From contig CM061141.1 of assembly GCA_030789695.1 (NCBI GenBank), positions 324,741,938 to 324,805,937 on the forward strand: a stretch of 64,000 nucleotides of DNA, written 5' to 3'. The DNA is from Scilla litardierei (taxonomy: Eukaryota; Streptophyta; Magnoliopsida; Asparagales; Asparagaceae). The translations under genes and the position numbers were made by a program. Below, one piece after another: positions 19,873-30,354 of this stretch (within the stretch, counting starts at the first letter, position 1; every line of letters starts with the position of its first letter). The notes beneath the pieces were generated by a model, which saw nothing but the letters and a program-made list of their open reading frames with translations, was not told the origin of the DNA and did no database searches.

Positions 19873-20673
19873 AAATGAAATGGGGGGTTTTGCATATATG
19901 TCCCTTAAATCTTGCGTATTTTGATATCTGTCCCTCAAATCTTCATATTTTCTCATAAGTCCCTTAAATTTTGAACGTTAACCTTAATAGTCCCTCAATC
20001 CGGTTTTCTGTTAAAAATGTATATTAGTTAACGATTAATTATGTTTAATTAATCATTAAACCCATAATTAAATCTTAATTAACCCCACCCAGTAAACAGG
20101 GGGATGGGGCGGCCCCTCCCCCTCCTCCTCGTCTAAAGAGGAGGAGGGGGAGGGGGTGCCGCCCCCTCCCCTAAGAGCAGCAGGGGAGCCGCGCTCCCCC
20201 TCCTCCTCGTCTAAAGAGGAGGAGGGGGAGGGGGCGGCGCCCCCTCCTCCAAGAGCAGCAGGGGAGGGGGCGGCGCCCCCTCCCCCTCCTCCTCCTCCCC
20301 CCCCGAGGAGGAGGAGGGGGAGGGGGCGCCGCCCCCTCCCCCCCAGAGCAACAGGGGCGGCGCCCCCTCCCCCTCCTCCTCAGACGAGGAGGAGGGGGAG
20401 GGGGCGGCGCCCCCTCCTCCTCCGGCGGCGGCGCCACCACCGCCTCCACCCTAGTGCGGCGCCCGGCGCCCAGAACGCCACCCACGTCGTTAAGTCCTAA
20501 ACTAACAGAATATTCCCATTTCCGTTAAGATTTTAACAGATAGTTAGTGAGAGGGACTATTAAGGTTAACTACTAACTTTTGAGAGACTTGAGGGCAAAT
20601 ATGAAGATTTGAGGGACATATATCAAAATACGCAAGATTTAAGGGACAAATATGCTAAAAACCCAAATGAAAT
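19873..20673. mobile_element. Non-autonomous Mutator-like element, 9-bp duplication
   Basis: The element spans 19882-20664 (783 bp) and is flanked on both sides by AAATGAAAT (19873-19881 and 20665-20673). Its ends are inverted repeats of about 130 bp, sharing words such as GTCCCTTAAATCTTGCG and AACCTTAATAGTCCCTC in opposite orientation. A 9-bp duplication with long inverted ends is the mark of Mutator-like elements. There is no transposase; the centre is a GC-rich palindromic array. Confidence 0.88.
20100..20465. repeat. GC-rich palindromic array inside the Mutator-like element
   Basis: About five copies of a hairpin unit follow one another. Each has a pyrimidine arm (CCCCCTCCCCCTCCTCCTC) and a purine arm (GAGGAGGAGGGGGAGGGG), joined by a short loop such as GTCTAAA, with GGCGGCGCCCCC between units. 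Spacers carry CTAAGAGCAGCAGGGG-like words. The G runs could also form quadruplexes. Long open frames here are proline/arginine artefacts of the repeat. Confidence 0.85.
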
Positions 20674-21143
20674 TAAAGAGCGGAGGACCTGATGATAATG
20701 TTTGTTGCCCTTGCAGATTAAAACGGACGTCCAGACGCAAGGACGACTTCATAAAGTGAACAATGCAGCCTTCACCCGTTTAAAACTAAACTAAATACTA
20801 AAAACTAAAATAATTAATTAAAATACATACTAAGTAAAACTTAAAACATTTAAATGTGTGCAAAATGTTTAAGCAAATGTGTGCATAGATCGGGCCCCAC
20901 CCGTTTTCCCTTGGCAGCAGCGGAACAGATTTTTTTTTAAAAAAAATTCTACAGACCAGCTCCTATTGGCTGGGGAGAGAGAGTGTGTGAGAATCCATTA
21001 TTTTCGTTTCAAAATTGATGGATTACAAAAGACTCCCAAGAATCCCTCTGCCATGTGACAGCTAGGATAGGAATCCAAAATCGCAAGTTGGCCAAAAGAA
21101 CAGGCTGAGGGAACAAAATTTGGGAATCTGCTGAATAGTCTAG
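20674..21143. other. No gene seen
   Basis: Composition is AT-rich with homopolymer runs near 20930-20950. One CCAAAAGAACAGGCTG match near 21090 resembles the MITE terminus of the elements to the right and may be an older copy. Confidence 0.4.
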
Positions 21144-21595
21144 GGGCCTGTTCTTTTGCGCGGAATAGGGGTGAGAATGGGAATAGAGACACTGTTCATG
21201 TACTATTCACCCTATTCCAAGGTTGTATTCCAAGCTGTTGTTCTTTTGGGCGTGGAATAGAATCCTACGTGGCTATTCCAATTTGGTAATGATGAGCACT
21301 TTTCTATTCCAAGCTTTTTGCTTGGAATACAATGGAATCCTTAGGAATGGTGGGCCCCACTCTCTCATCTCTCTCTATCTCTCTCCTCCAACTCATCCCC
21401 TTTCCACTTTTTCATTCCAACTCCACAATCCCAAAAGAACACAAGAATATAATGTGGACCCCACTTTCTATTCCAAACCCCACTTTCTATATCCTATTAC
21501 ACCCAAAAGAACACAAAACTCTATTTTCTCTCTCCTTGGAATACAAACTTTTCCTTATTCCATTTTTCCTATTCCAGCAAAAGAACAGGCCCTAG
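21141..21595. mobile_element. PIF/Harbinger-like MITE, copy 1
   Basis: The element at 21144-21592 (449 bp) starts GGGCCTGTTCTTTTGC and ends with its inverse, GCAAAAGAACAGGCCC. It is flanked by the 3-bp duplication TAG. Internal GGAATA and ATTCC words form further inverted matches. No coding capacity. A 3-bp duplication points to the PIF/Harbinger (Tourist-type) group. Confidence 0.85.
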
Positions 21596-21642
21596 GAAGA
21601 GCGTAGAATAGTAAAATTTTGAAGAATTTGGGACCGCTTTCT

Positions 21643-21662
21643 TGCAAAAGAACAGACCCTAA
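21643..21662. mobile_element. Relic MITE terminus
   Basis: GCAAAAGAACAGACCCTAA is a one-base variant of the right MITE end. It stands alone between the two full copies, so it marks an older insertion cut down by later events. Confidence 0.45.
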
Positions 21663-21681
21663 CATTGACGACCTCGTCGCC

Positions 21682-22134
21682 TTCAGGCCTGTTCTTTTGT
21701 CAAGAATAGGAGATGGAATGGGAATATGGACACTATTCATGTACTATTCATCCTATTCCAAGTTTGTATTCCAAGCGGTTGTTCTTTTGGGCGTGGAATA
21801 GAATCCTACGTGGCAATTCCAATTTGGTAATGATGACTACTTTTCTATTCCAAGATTTTTGCTTGGAATACAATGGAATCCTTGGGAATGGTGGGCCCCA
21901 ATCTACCATCTCTCTATCTCTCCCCTCCAACTCATCCCATTTCCACTTTTTCATTCAAACTCTCCAATCCTAAAAGAACACAAGAATAGAGAGTGGACCA
22001 CACTTTCTATTCCAAACCCTTGTTCCATACTCTATTCCACCCAAAAGAACACATAACTACATTTTCTCTCTCATGGGAATACTACCTTTCACTCTATTCC
22101 ATTTTTCCTATTCCTGAAAAAGAACAGGCCCTTC
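21682..22134. mobile_element. PIF/Harbinger-like MITE, copy 2
   Basis: The element at 21685-22131 (447 bp) starts AGGCCTGTTCTTTTG and ends AAAGAACAGGCCC. It is flanked by TTC. It aligns with copy 1 over its whole length in the same orientation, but its duplication is different. The two therefore inserted separately and are not a local duplication. Confidence 0.85.
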
Positions 22135-22246
22135 GTCAAATGGCGACGGGCTCTCCTACCTAGTAAAATTTCTCAGAACCCTCAAATTCTTTGCTATCTA
22201 TTTCTTTCCAAATTCACGAAAAACGCAAACCTTTTTCTTGTTACAG

Positions 22247-22609
22247 GTGGACGAGCGAGCAGTTCTGAAGCACTTTGATTTGCTCCGCACAAGGCCGACG
22301 CGATGCGAGATACCGCTTTTGGGGTACTGCGATCTGAAGAAGCTCGAGTCGGAGGCGTCCACGTTTAGCGACGACCGGCGGCAGCATTGCTCTTCTGCGC
22401 TCAAGAAGATGCATGGTTTATTAGAGAAGTAATTAATTTAATTTAGTTTTTGATTATGAAATGCGTTTTGATTGGAAAATGTGAATTTTTTTGATAGATT
22501 GGAGCACGGAGTATACAATTTGTCGCAAGCGAGAGAAGGGGCGATGAAGAAGTACAAGGGATTCCAAATTCATTGGGAATGGATGCTGGAGACTGGATTT
22601 GTCAGCCAG
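22247..22609 (+). pseudogene. CHUP1-like gene fragment, two exons
   Basis: Exon 1 (22247-22428) follows TTCTTGTTACAG and reads VDERAVLKHFD, then CDLKKLESEASTFSDD and SSALKKMHGLLE. Exon 2 (22498-22609) reads LEHGVYNLSQAREGAMKKY, then GFQIHWEWMLETGFVSQ. The splice phase agrees across a 69-bp intron. This matches the C-terminal domain of the CHUP1 family, which anchors chloroplasts to actin in light-driven movement. Between HFD and GYCD the sequence is read in a shifted frame for about 14 codons, so two indels offset each other. Only about 100 of the usual several hundred residues are present. No upstream or downstream exons were seen. Confidence 0.82.
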
Positions 22610-22679
22610 GTGCTCGACGAAATGCCTCTTCTTTTTAATCTTTAATTTCCCCCCCATTGAACTATAGTTAATCTGCCGT

Positions 22680-22967
22680 TGCTTTTTTGGGTATTGCGAT
22701 CTGAAGAAGCTCAAGTCAGAGGCGTCCACGTTTCTCGACGACCGGCGGCAGCATTGCTCTTCTGCGCTCAAGAAGATGCATGCTTTATTAGAGATGTAAT
22801 TAATTTAATTTACTTTTTGATTATGAAATGTGTTTTGATTGCAAAATGTGAATATTTTTGATAGATTGGAACACCGAGTATACAATTTGTCGCGAGCGAG
22901 AGAAGGGGCGATGAAGGGATTCCAAATTCATTGGGAATGGAAGCTGGAGACTGGATTTGTCAGCCAG
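22680..22967 (+). pseudogene. Second tandem copy of the CHUP1-like fragment
   Basis: A copy of 22312-22679 follows directly. It starts within the first exon (GYCDLKKLKSEAST) and includes the intron and second exon (LEHRVYNLSRAREGAMKGF). Three codons around KKY are missing and Lys replaces Met in WEWKLETG. The copies lie about 368 bp apart, head to tail. It lacks the start of the first exon, so it is a partial duplication. Confidence 0.82.
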
Positions 22968-23178
22968 GTGCTCGACGAAATGCCTCTTATTTTTAATTTT
23001 TTTATCTTTTCCCCCATTAAACTATGGTTAATCTGCTGTTGCTTTTTCCTACTTAAGAATTAGATAATGATAGAAACCTGACAATGTAACGACTATATCC
23101 CCGTGAGCACGGGCTCTCGTGGGTTCAAGTTAATGGTTTAGGAGGGAGAACTCTGCTTGTTTTCTTCTCTATATATTT

Positions 23179-23573
23179 TGTTGTGCACGAGTGCGGGATG
23201 CTAGGACTGTCACATAGGCCAGGGCACTATGAAAGATAACTACTTTAGGTCGTCGGCCGGCCAAGGAAACACCAATGAGTTTTATTACGAAAGGAAAGAA
23301 TGAATACAAATCTTCTCTCTTCATAGCCAAGAAGAAGCACACAAATTCTCACCAAAAGTTCTACACACACCTCTCAAAGTTGGCTCACACAAAACGACGG
23401 CTCATGTTCTCTCTATATGTAGTACCACATGAAACCCTCGTCTAAAACCCCCCTATATATAGCCCTGGGGTACAATATTTGTCATTATTGAAGATGGATT
23501 CCTAAGAGATACGAATTCAAACTTTAACGGAATTCTTATCTTATAGCAACTCTACTACGAATAGGGTGCCACA
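23179..23573 (-). repeat. 3' LTR of copia element A
   Basis: On the plus strand it runs from TGTTGTGC to GCCACA, giving TG..CA ends on the minus strand as well. Adjacent internal sequence on the minus strand, GGGGGACCCACTATAGGG, is a fair polypurine tract. The first 32 bases match the stub at 26410 at about three-quarters of positions. Confidence 0.65.
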
Positions 23574-23861
23574 CCCTATAGTGGGTCCCCCTCTGTGCTG
23601 TCGAGCTTCCCTCTATGGAGCCGAGCTATCTCAACCATCCGAGCTTGAACCACCAACCTTACCAGCACATGTCTGGAGTACATCGTCTGCAGCTTTTGGT
23701 GTTGGTCAACTTGAGTCAGTAGCCGAGCTATGTGGAACTTTGGACACTTTCAAGTAGACATACTTCATCTGTGTCTGTTCGGTCTCTACTATCGGTTCAT
23801 GCTCTTTCTTCAGTAACACTGACTCATCGAATGTTATGTCTCTACTCATGATCACCTTCCT

Positions 23862-24385
23862 CTATGTCGGACACCACACCATGCATCCCTTGACACCATC
23901 GCTAAAGCTCAAGAAGATGGCTTTCTTGGCTCTAACATCGAGCATGCCCTCTTTTATGTCATAGTAGCTCGAACAACCCCATATTCGCAGAGACCCATAG
24001 TCGGGAACTGGCTTTTCTGACCAGACCTCCAAAGTCCCAATGCAGCAGACTGTAGCCAATTAATCAAGTAGGTTGCGTACGCCAGGGCCTCCGCGCAAAA
24101 CTCATTCGGTAGGTCGGCAGTAGACAACATGTATCATACTTTCTCCAACAAAGTTCGATTCATCCTTTCAGTTACTCCGTTCTACTGTGATGTATCACTA
24201 ACGGTGAATTGCCTCCGAATCCTCTGATCTGCAGAACTTCTGGAAGATGTCCGACCTATATTCTCCACCGTTGTCACTTCGGAGCCACCTGACTTTCCGA
24301 ATTGTTTGAGTCTCAACCAGCTTCTTCCACTATATAAAGTGTTCAGAACTTGGTCTTTTGACTTCAGAGGAAACACCCAAACCAT
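23862..24385 (-). pseudogene. copia integrase, C-terminal half
   Basis: Minus-strand frames include VWVFPLKSKDQVLNTLY, then a segment reading GIRRHFTV-like, then LEVWSEKPVPDYGSLRIWGC, and KKAIFLSFSDGVKGCMVWCP. These are the integrase core and the conserved region just downstream in Ty1/copia. The frames shift between segments. A spacer with DITFDESVLLKKE follows, after which the RT domain would be expected but is missing. Confidence 0.8.
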
Positions 24386-25110
24386 GCATTAGAAATCATC
24401 AATAAATGATACGAAGTAGTGTTTACCTCCCAATGAGGCTGACGTAGTTAGGCCCTATATGTTGGTATGTACGTGGTCAAGTGATCACTTCGTACTATGG
24501 ATGACCGTTCCAAAAGAAGCACGTGTCTACTTACCGAAGACACATTGCTCACCAAACTCGATCTTTCTGGTCTTGGCTCCATTCAGACGATCTCCTTCGA
24601 TCAGCTTCTATAAAGATTTCTCACCAACATGACCTAGATGTATGTGACACAGAAGCGGGTCGTCTCGATCGGCCTCACAGGCCAGAGCTGATGTGGCAGC
24701 CACGACTGAACCATCCAAGTAATAGATGTTGCCTTTAGAAATTATCAATAGAGGTTGGTCTTTTGACTTCAAAGGAACCACCCAAACCATGCATTAGAAA
24801 TCATCAATAAATGATACAAAGTAATGGTTACCTCACAATGAGGCCGACCTAGTCAGCCCATATACATCGATATGTACGTAGTTAAGTGCTCCATTCGTAC
24901 TATGTATGACCGTTCCAAAAGAAGCACATGTCTGCTTACCGAAGACACAATGCTCGTAGAACTTGATCTTCCCGGAGTTGGCTCACTTCAGATGATCTCC
25001 TTCGATCAGCTTCTGTAAAGCTTTCTCATCAGCATGACCTAAGAAGCGAGTCGTCTCGGTCGGCCTCATAGGTCAGAGCTGCTATGCCAGTCACGTCTGA
25101 ACCAGCGAAG
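24343..25110 (-). repeat. Tandem duplication inside copia element A
   Basis: Two copies of about 410 bp (24343-24752 and 24753-about 25110) share CTTTTGACTTCAAAGGAA, CCAAACCATGCATTAG, TCATCAATAAATGATAC, GACCGTTCCAAAAGAAGCAC and ATCTCCTTCGATCAGCTTCT. They cover the end of the GAG-pre-integrase domain (LCHIHLGHVGEKSL at 24608-24660) and the start of integrase. The duplication is local to this copy and adds frame damage. Confidence 0.8.
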
Positions 25111-25157
25111 TAATAGAGGTTGTCTTTCCACTTCCCCTTCATCATGATCATAACTCC

Positions 25158-25475
25158 TCAGGTCACCCTTAAAGCACCATTCTCCATCGTCACTAGGTAG
25201 CCCTTGGCTTTGAGTGAGCCGAGCGATATGAGGTTACGCTTTAGTTCGGAAATATAACGTACCTCATCGATGTTTCGTGTAACACCGTCATCCATCTTCA
25301 TCCGAACTGTCCCGATGCCCGCAATGCTGCAAGCTCGGTCATCGTCCAATAGGACCGTACTCTTACTCCCTTCACGGAAGATTGTCAAGTACTCTCTGTG
25401 TGGCGTTATATGGAATGAGCAGTCTGAGTCGAGCACCCAACCAGCTGATATGACGCCATCCAAAGCACCGACCAA
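25158..25475 (-). pseudogene. copia protease region
   Basis: The frame includes GWVLDSDCSFHITPHREY. The usual protease box D-S-G is D-S-D here, a change expected to remove activity. It continues KMDDGVTRNIDEVRYI and ELKRNLISLGSLKAKGY, the normal downstream part of the copia protease region. The open frame is about 105 residues, uninterrupted. Confidence 0.85.
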
Positions 25476-25499
25476 AACCCATTCATTGACCTCAACGCC

Positions 25500-26285
25500 T
25501 TTAGCGACGTAGCTGTTGCGTCATGCTTTTTCGCTTTTGGACAATCTCTGACCCAATGTCTTCTTTTTCTGCAGAAAGTACATTGGTCTTTTATTACGTC
25601 CTCACGAAGAGGGCCTCTTCCCTTGTCTCTGGACTTGGATCGGAAATACTCCTTTCGAGCTCCATCCTTCTCGCTACTTCAACCTCTTACAATGGTAAGA
25701 GCGTCGTTTGCTCAGCTTCTCATGTCCTCATCATTTTTCCTTGAACTCGTTGCTCGTCAGAGCATTGGATACTTCCTCAAATGTGATCGATTTCTTACCA
25801 TATGTAAGAACCGACACCAAGTACTCATACTCAATGGGCAGATAGTTGAGGAGAATCATAGCTTTATTATCTTCATCGTCGACTTTAACGTCGACGTTCC
25901 TCCGGTCGATCAGAAGCTTGTAGTAATAGTCGAGATTTTCCTCGATAAAAACACCCTCCTCAAGTTTCAGATCGAAAACGTTCTTCAAATGCAGTCGGTT
26001 TTGGATGTTCTTCTTCATGTACTTGTCACCGAGCTCCTTCCAAAATTTACTTACATTTGTCTCCTCCATGAATGAGTATTTTTCCTTCTTCGTTAGATAC
26101 GGTCAGATCGTACCACATGCATTCCGATATAGAGTTCTTCACACCAAATCAGACATGCTCGTCGGCTTCTCGTCCAATGCAATATCTTGACCAAGGTAGT
26201 TTAAGACATACAAGACTTCACATCTCCACATACCGAAGCTAATATTTCCATCAAACTTCTCAATTTTGAACTTCATGTTAGACAT
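25500..26285 (-). pseudogene. copia gag
   Basis: The start codon at 26285-26283 opens MSNMKFKIEKFDG, the usual start of this gag group. Stops interrupt the frame near 26150. Further on, FWKELGDKYMKKNIQNRL and AMILLNYLPIEYEYLVSV match the UBN2-type gag domain. A knuckle C-TF-C-RKRR-H-WVRD-C lies near 25540-25590, in another frame. It is the structural protein of a copia particle, broken by stops and shifts. Confidence 0.83.
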
Positions 26286-26393
26286 AATAGTCCGAGCTGC
26301 TGGAGTATGCCCTCCAGAAGTCGACGTCTTTGAGGAACTGTCATTGTCACCGTTGCTTATCTTTGCCTCCTACGTTGATCTTTGAAACGGTTG

Positions 26394-26407
26394 AGCTCTG
26401 ATACCAG
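26394..26407 (-). promoter_or_regulatory. Primer binding site of copia element A
   Basis: On the minus strand it reads CTGGTATCAGAGCT, a match to the initiator-Met tRNA site, two bases from the LTR start at 26410. Confidence 0.85.
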
Positions 26408-26409
26408 TT

Positions 26410-26441
26410 TGTTGTGCGTGAGCACGGAAGACTAGGACCGT
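26410..26441 (-). repeat. 5' LTR stub of copia element A
   Basis: TGTTGTGCGTGAGCACGG, followed by AAGACTAGGACCGT, matches the start of the 3' LTR at 23179. After about 32 bases the similarity stops, marking a deletion or insertion breakpoint. Confidence 0.65.
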
Positions 26442-26968
26442 TGGATGATCAAGATGATGATTGGGCGGGGCAGCGCCCCTCAATGCTTTGAGGTATCAGT
26501 AATCGCTTTAATGATTTTCTGCCTTAAAAAACTCTATTCAGTATCTATGAATAATGTATCTGCTGATCATATCAGCATTAGTATAATCATATTAAACAGT
26601 CATTCAACGGATATAGAATACCACCAGAAATTATCTCGTTAACCATGTTAACAGTAATCATAAACTAACTCGTTAATCACATTAACAATAATCAACAACT
26701 AACTTGTTAATCAAATTAACAACAGAGGAATCATAAAGCATGTTAATCGTATTAACAGTAATTAATTTCGTGGCCATATACATATCATTTATATTATTGA
26801 AAGTCGATTCTGTTCATATCTTATACAAACAGATTGTCCTTTATAATTAACAATATGTAATCGTTTTCATGCATCAACATACATACATGTCATAAATCAT
26901 GCCAACGAATTTATAGACATCACATACATATAACACATGACATATTCAAATCAATTGAATCGCCAGTG
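26442..26968. other. AT-rich leader-like DNA, no gene
   Basis: It contains GGGGCAGCGCCCC near 26455 and repeated TTAACAATAATCA, CTCGTTAATCA and CATGTTAATCGTATTAAC words. On the minus strand it lies downstream of the primer site at 26969, so it may be the leader of copia element B. Confidence 0.35.
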
Positions 26969-26981
26969 GCTCTGATATCAT
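26969..26981 (-). promoter_or_regulatory. Primer binding site of copia LTR B
   Basis: The minus strand reads TGATATCAGAGCCA, one or two bases off the standard initiator-Met site, directly after the end of the LTR at 26982. Confidence 0.75.
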
Positions 26982-28357
26982 TGTTGGGTTCAATAAGCAT
27001 AATAAAACTTAAACGCAGTGAAAAATAGAAACACATCAAAGATCCACGCGTTTCAATTGATTCGATCGTGATTACTAACCTTTGTTGACTGTTCGAATGA
27101 ATCGAACCGCAGGTGTTACTCAATGAACGACCACCCTCTACCAGTATTCACACACGAACGTCACCAACGAAAATGTAAGGGTGCTAGTTCCTGATCCGCA
27201 ACTAGGGGTTTTCTCTCGCTCTGTATTTTTCTCAAAATTCTCAGAGATAGATTAATCATATTACGTTTTGAAAATCCTCTTTATAATATATATAGAGTCC
27301 CACGTTAACCCTAACTTAATCTGATGAGTAGTTAATGTGTTTCAGTTACACAGAGGCATCTTAGGGATAATATCTTAACACGTTATAATATCTAACAATA
27401 AAGATATATCGCCTTATTTCGAATTTCAAATCAGATTTTAAATTCGAATTCTTTTTTAAACCATATCCCATCCATTACATTTTACATGTGACCTAGGCTC
27501 ATATCAAATTGGCAGTATGCCTAATCCCATTATAAGCCTACAAGTCATAAGTTGTCTCTAGTAAGACAGTATGACTAACCAATTAATATGAATATCGTTA
27601 GTCTGATATTAACCTAACCAATAGAACATGTCATACTTCTTTTGTCACACAGTATCTAATTTGAACATAAGTTATGGACAATGTCATACTTATATTGTTC
27701 AAACATTTAATTTCTCGATTACTAAGTAGATTGATAAAATCAAATGACATTGATCATGTATCAATTCATCTGAGCACGACCATGCATTTCTCAGTTCTCC
27801 TTATCGCGGGGCCCATTAGATATCTCTCTCGTAAGAAAGAGACAAATTCCATCTTGTTCATTCACTTTCCTCCGCATAATTCTTTTCATATTCAATCATA
27901 ACATTTATGATTATCTGATTAAAAATAATGTTTAGTTATGTCAGAACTTGATGTTCCTCAAGTAAAAAACTGTGATAACATCAGGTCTAAGGATTCTATG
28001 ACATAACTATTATGAGATCAATTAGACATTGATTCATACAGTGATCTCATAGCGAGTCTATCAAGTACATTGTTCTTCAACAAGTACCTATAAGTTTGAT
28101 TTATATTACGATACGTATAATTATCTCATAATTTATCAACCAAACTCATACTAGTCTTGATTCATCATTATATCTTTAGTGATGAATGACTAAGGATATT
28201 TAGAATAATATTAAACAATATTCAAACATTATTATAATGAAACATGCATAATGAAATATGCAAGTAATATCATTATTACATTAAGAGTAACATTTTATAA
28301 ATGAAAAATGACATAATATAAAGGTCCAAATATTTGGCCTAGGGATAACCACTAACA
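26982..28357 (-). repeat. copia-type LTR B (1376 bp)
   Basis: On the minus strand it starts TGTTAGTGGTTATCCC and ends GAACCCAACA, followed by the primer site. It is AT-rich. No gag or partner LTR follows on the minus strand beyond 26442. It is therefore an LTR with a stub of leader, left after deletion. The flanking AGCAC on the right has no partner at the truncated side. Confidence 0.75.
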
Positions 28358-28379
28358 AGCACTCCGGCCAACACCTAAG

Positions 28380-29960
28380 TCTGCATCACCCAAATCATCT
28401 TCTCCCATCAACCCGATCTACCACTCCTTTGTTGGAGCAAGCACAACAAAAGAAACTCCCAAGCTTCCCCTCTCCATTCTACTTCGAGCGCCTACACACC
28501 CTGTCACCACCCCTGCAAGCTCCGCTAAAGCATCGAGATGCTGCACCTCCCGACACCTCCGCAAGCTCCCCATTTCATGCACCCCGTAACCCCCCTTTGC
28601 TGCCTCCGCAACATCCACAACCATCAACACCACCTACATCGACAAACGCCTCCTCCTATCCTCTCGACACCCCAAGCACCAAGGATTCCCCTTGCTCCAC
28701 CCTCAACCCAAGAGCCCATGGCCACCATCAATGCTCACCTTCCATCTCCGACAAAGTCCAAAAGCGCCACCACTTCCGGTGCCACCCAACCACTGCCCGA
28801 ACACCCCCACACTCAACCTGTGAGCCCCAAGCCCTGCTAAGCCCGCCACGTCTCTTTCCCATATACTTCGAGCACCGACACACCCCGTCACCACCCCTGC
28901 AAGCTCTGCTAAAGCGTTGAGATGCTACACCTCCCGACACCTCCGCAAGCTCCACATTTCATGCACCCCGCAATCCCCTCTGCTGCCTCCGCAACATCCA
29001 CAACATCAACACCACCTACATCTATAACCCCTCTGTTCCTCTCGACACCCCAAGCACCAAGGTTTCCCATTGCTCCACCCTCAACCCAAGAGCCCCCACA
29101 CGTCGCTGAAACTTCATCACCCGAACACTCTACCACCCAACTCGATGCAATGCTGTAACACCCCCCCTGCGCCGCTAGCACCATTCACAAGCCCACAACA
29201 AACCCATCTTCTTCCCCCTCTTCCCAAGCAACTACACCCCTCTGCAGCTCTCACAACACACCCAAGCAACCCCAGGTCGCTCGATGACCGCAACCTCTCC
29301 CCTGCCCTCGCCAAGATCCGCCATCACCGAGCAAACCCTGAGCATCTTCTCGAAACCCTTCTTGGCAACCCCAATCTTCGCTGCTTCCCATGAGCTCCCC
29401 GAGCTCCTCCATGTGCCTTCGTTCCCTTGAGCTGAGCTTCCCGAGCTCGGCGTGCGTTACCTCGGCTCCCCAAGCTCACGAGCTTGCCTCCCCTCTCCTC
29501 GAAGAAAAGGTAGGTTTCCTAAGCTCAAGAGCCCCCACGCATTGCTAAAACTTCATCACCCAAACACTCTACCATCCAGCTCAACGCAACGCCGTAACAC
29601 CCCCCTCGATGCGTCGCTAGCACCATTCCTAAGTCCACAGTAAACCCATCTTCTTCTTCTACCTCTTCCCAAGCAACTACACCCCTTTGTAGCTCACACA
29701 ACACACCCAAGCAACCCCAGGTTGCTCGAGGACCGCAACCTCTCCCCCGCCTTCGCCAAGATCTGCCATCACTGAGCAAACCCCGGGCATCTTCCCGAAA
29801 CCCCTCTTGGGCAACCCCGATCTTTGCTGCTTCCCCTGAGCTCCCTGAGCTTCTCCATGTGCATCCGTTCCCTTGAGCCGCGCTTCCCGAGCTCACCGTG
29901 CGTTACCTCGGCTCCCTAAGCTTACGAGCTTGCCTCCTATCTCCTCAAAGAAAAGGTAGG
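28380..29960. repeat. C-rich region with two sets of tandem duplications
   Basis: Copies at about 28480-28700 and 28854-29080 share ACCCCTGCAAGCTC, GCACCTCCCGACACCTCC and CATTTCATGCACCCCG. Copies at about 29153-29520 and 29594-29960 share CAAGCAACTACACCCC, ACACACCCAAGCAACCCC and GAAAAGGTAGGTT. Long frames on both strands (for example 28429-28920) are open because the DNA is C-rich and stop-poor. No domain is recognised. AAAG|GTAGGT at the end of each second-set copy resembles a 5' splice site, so this may be a duplicated leader exon or part of a Tat LTR. Confidence 0.5.
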
Positions 29961-30354
29961 TTCCTTAAGCTATTTGGATCTTTAGATATAAAGTTTGTTG
30001 GATGATATCATAAAATAGGTTCTGTCGTGTTTTATGCTATCATCTATTAAGTTCATGGGTGTATGTTGTGAGTCCTTGTGAGGGTTGTCAATTATGTGTT
30101 TGTGTGTTGAGCTTGAGGAAATTAATAACATTCTTATTCATATTTCAGTAGTGAGGGTTGTGTGGGTGTGGGTTCATTAATAACAGTCTTAGCAGTGAGG
30201 GCCGTGTAAGTGTGTTAAGCAGTGAGGTCTTGTATGAATGTGTGAACTCGTATTAATGAGCTCTCCTTGACGATTCAGCAACATGTATTAATGAGCTTGT
30301 GTGTTAGTAATGATGGTCAATGATGAAGTGAACCTTGATCAGTAGCATCAAAAG
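29961..30354. other. No gene seen
   Basis: TG-rich DNA with repeated AGTGAGG, GTGTGTTAAG and TATTAATGAGCT words. It lies between the C-rich duplications and a coiled-coil ORF, and could be intron or leader of that ORF. Confidence 0.3.

Larger units (their letters stand above)
23179..26441 (-). mobile_element. Internally deleted copia element A
   Basis: Read on the minus strand the order is: 5' LTR stub, primer site, gag, protease, GAG-pre-integrase, integrase, then directly the 3' LTR. Reverse transcriptase and RNase H are absent. The right-hand LTR is cut after about 32 bp. Motifs place it with TNT1-like Ty1/copia elements. Many stops and frameshifts interrupt the frames, so it is old and inactive. 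Confidence 0.85.

Noticed and set aside
20156..20500. Long Pro/Arg-rich frames on both strands
   Set aside because: They follow from the GC-rich palindromic repeat, which has no stops in most frames.
26410..28362. AGCAC at both sides of copia LTR B as a target duplication
   Set aside because: The left AGCAC is inside the copia A stub, more than 500 bp from the LTR B start, and the sequences beyond do not fit a restored site.
28429..28920. 163-codon Pro/His/Ser-rich frame
   Set aside because: C-rich, stop-poor duplicated DNA; open on both strands in several frames, without any known domain.
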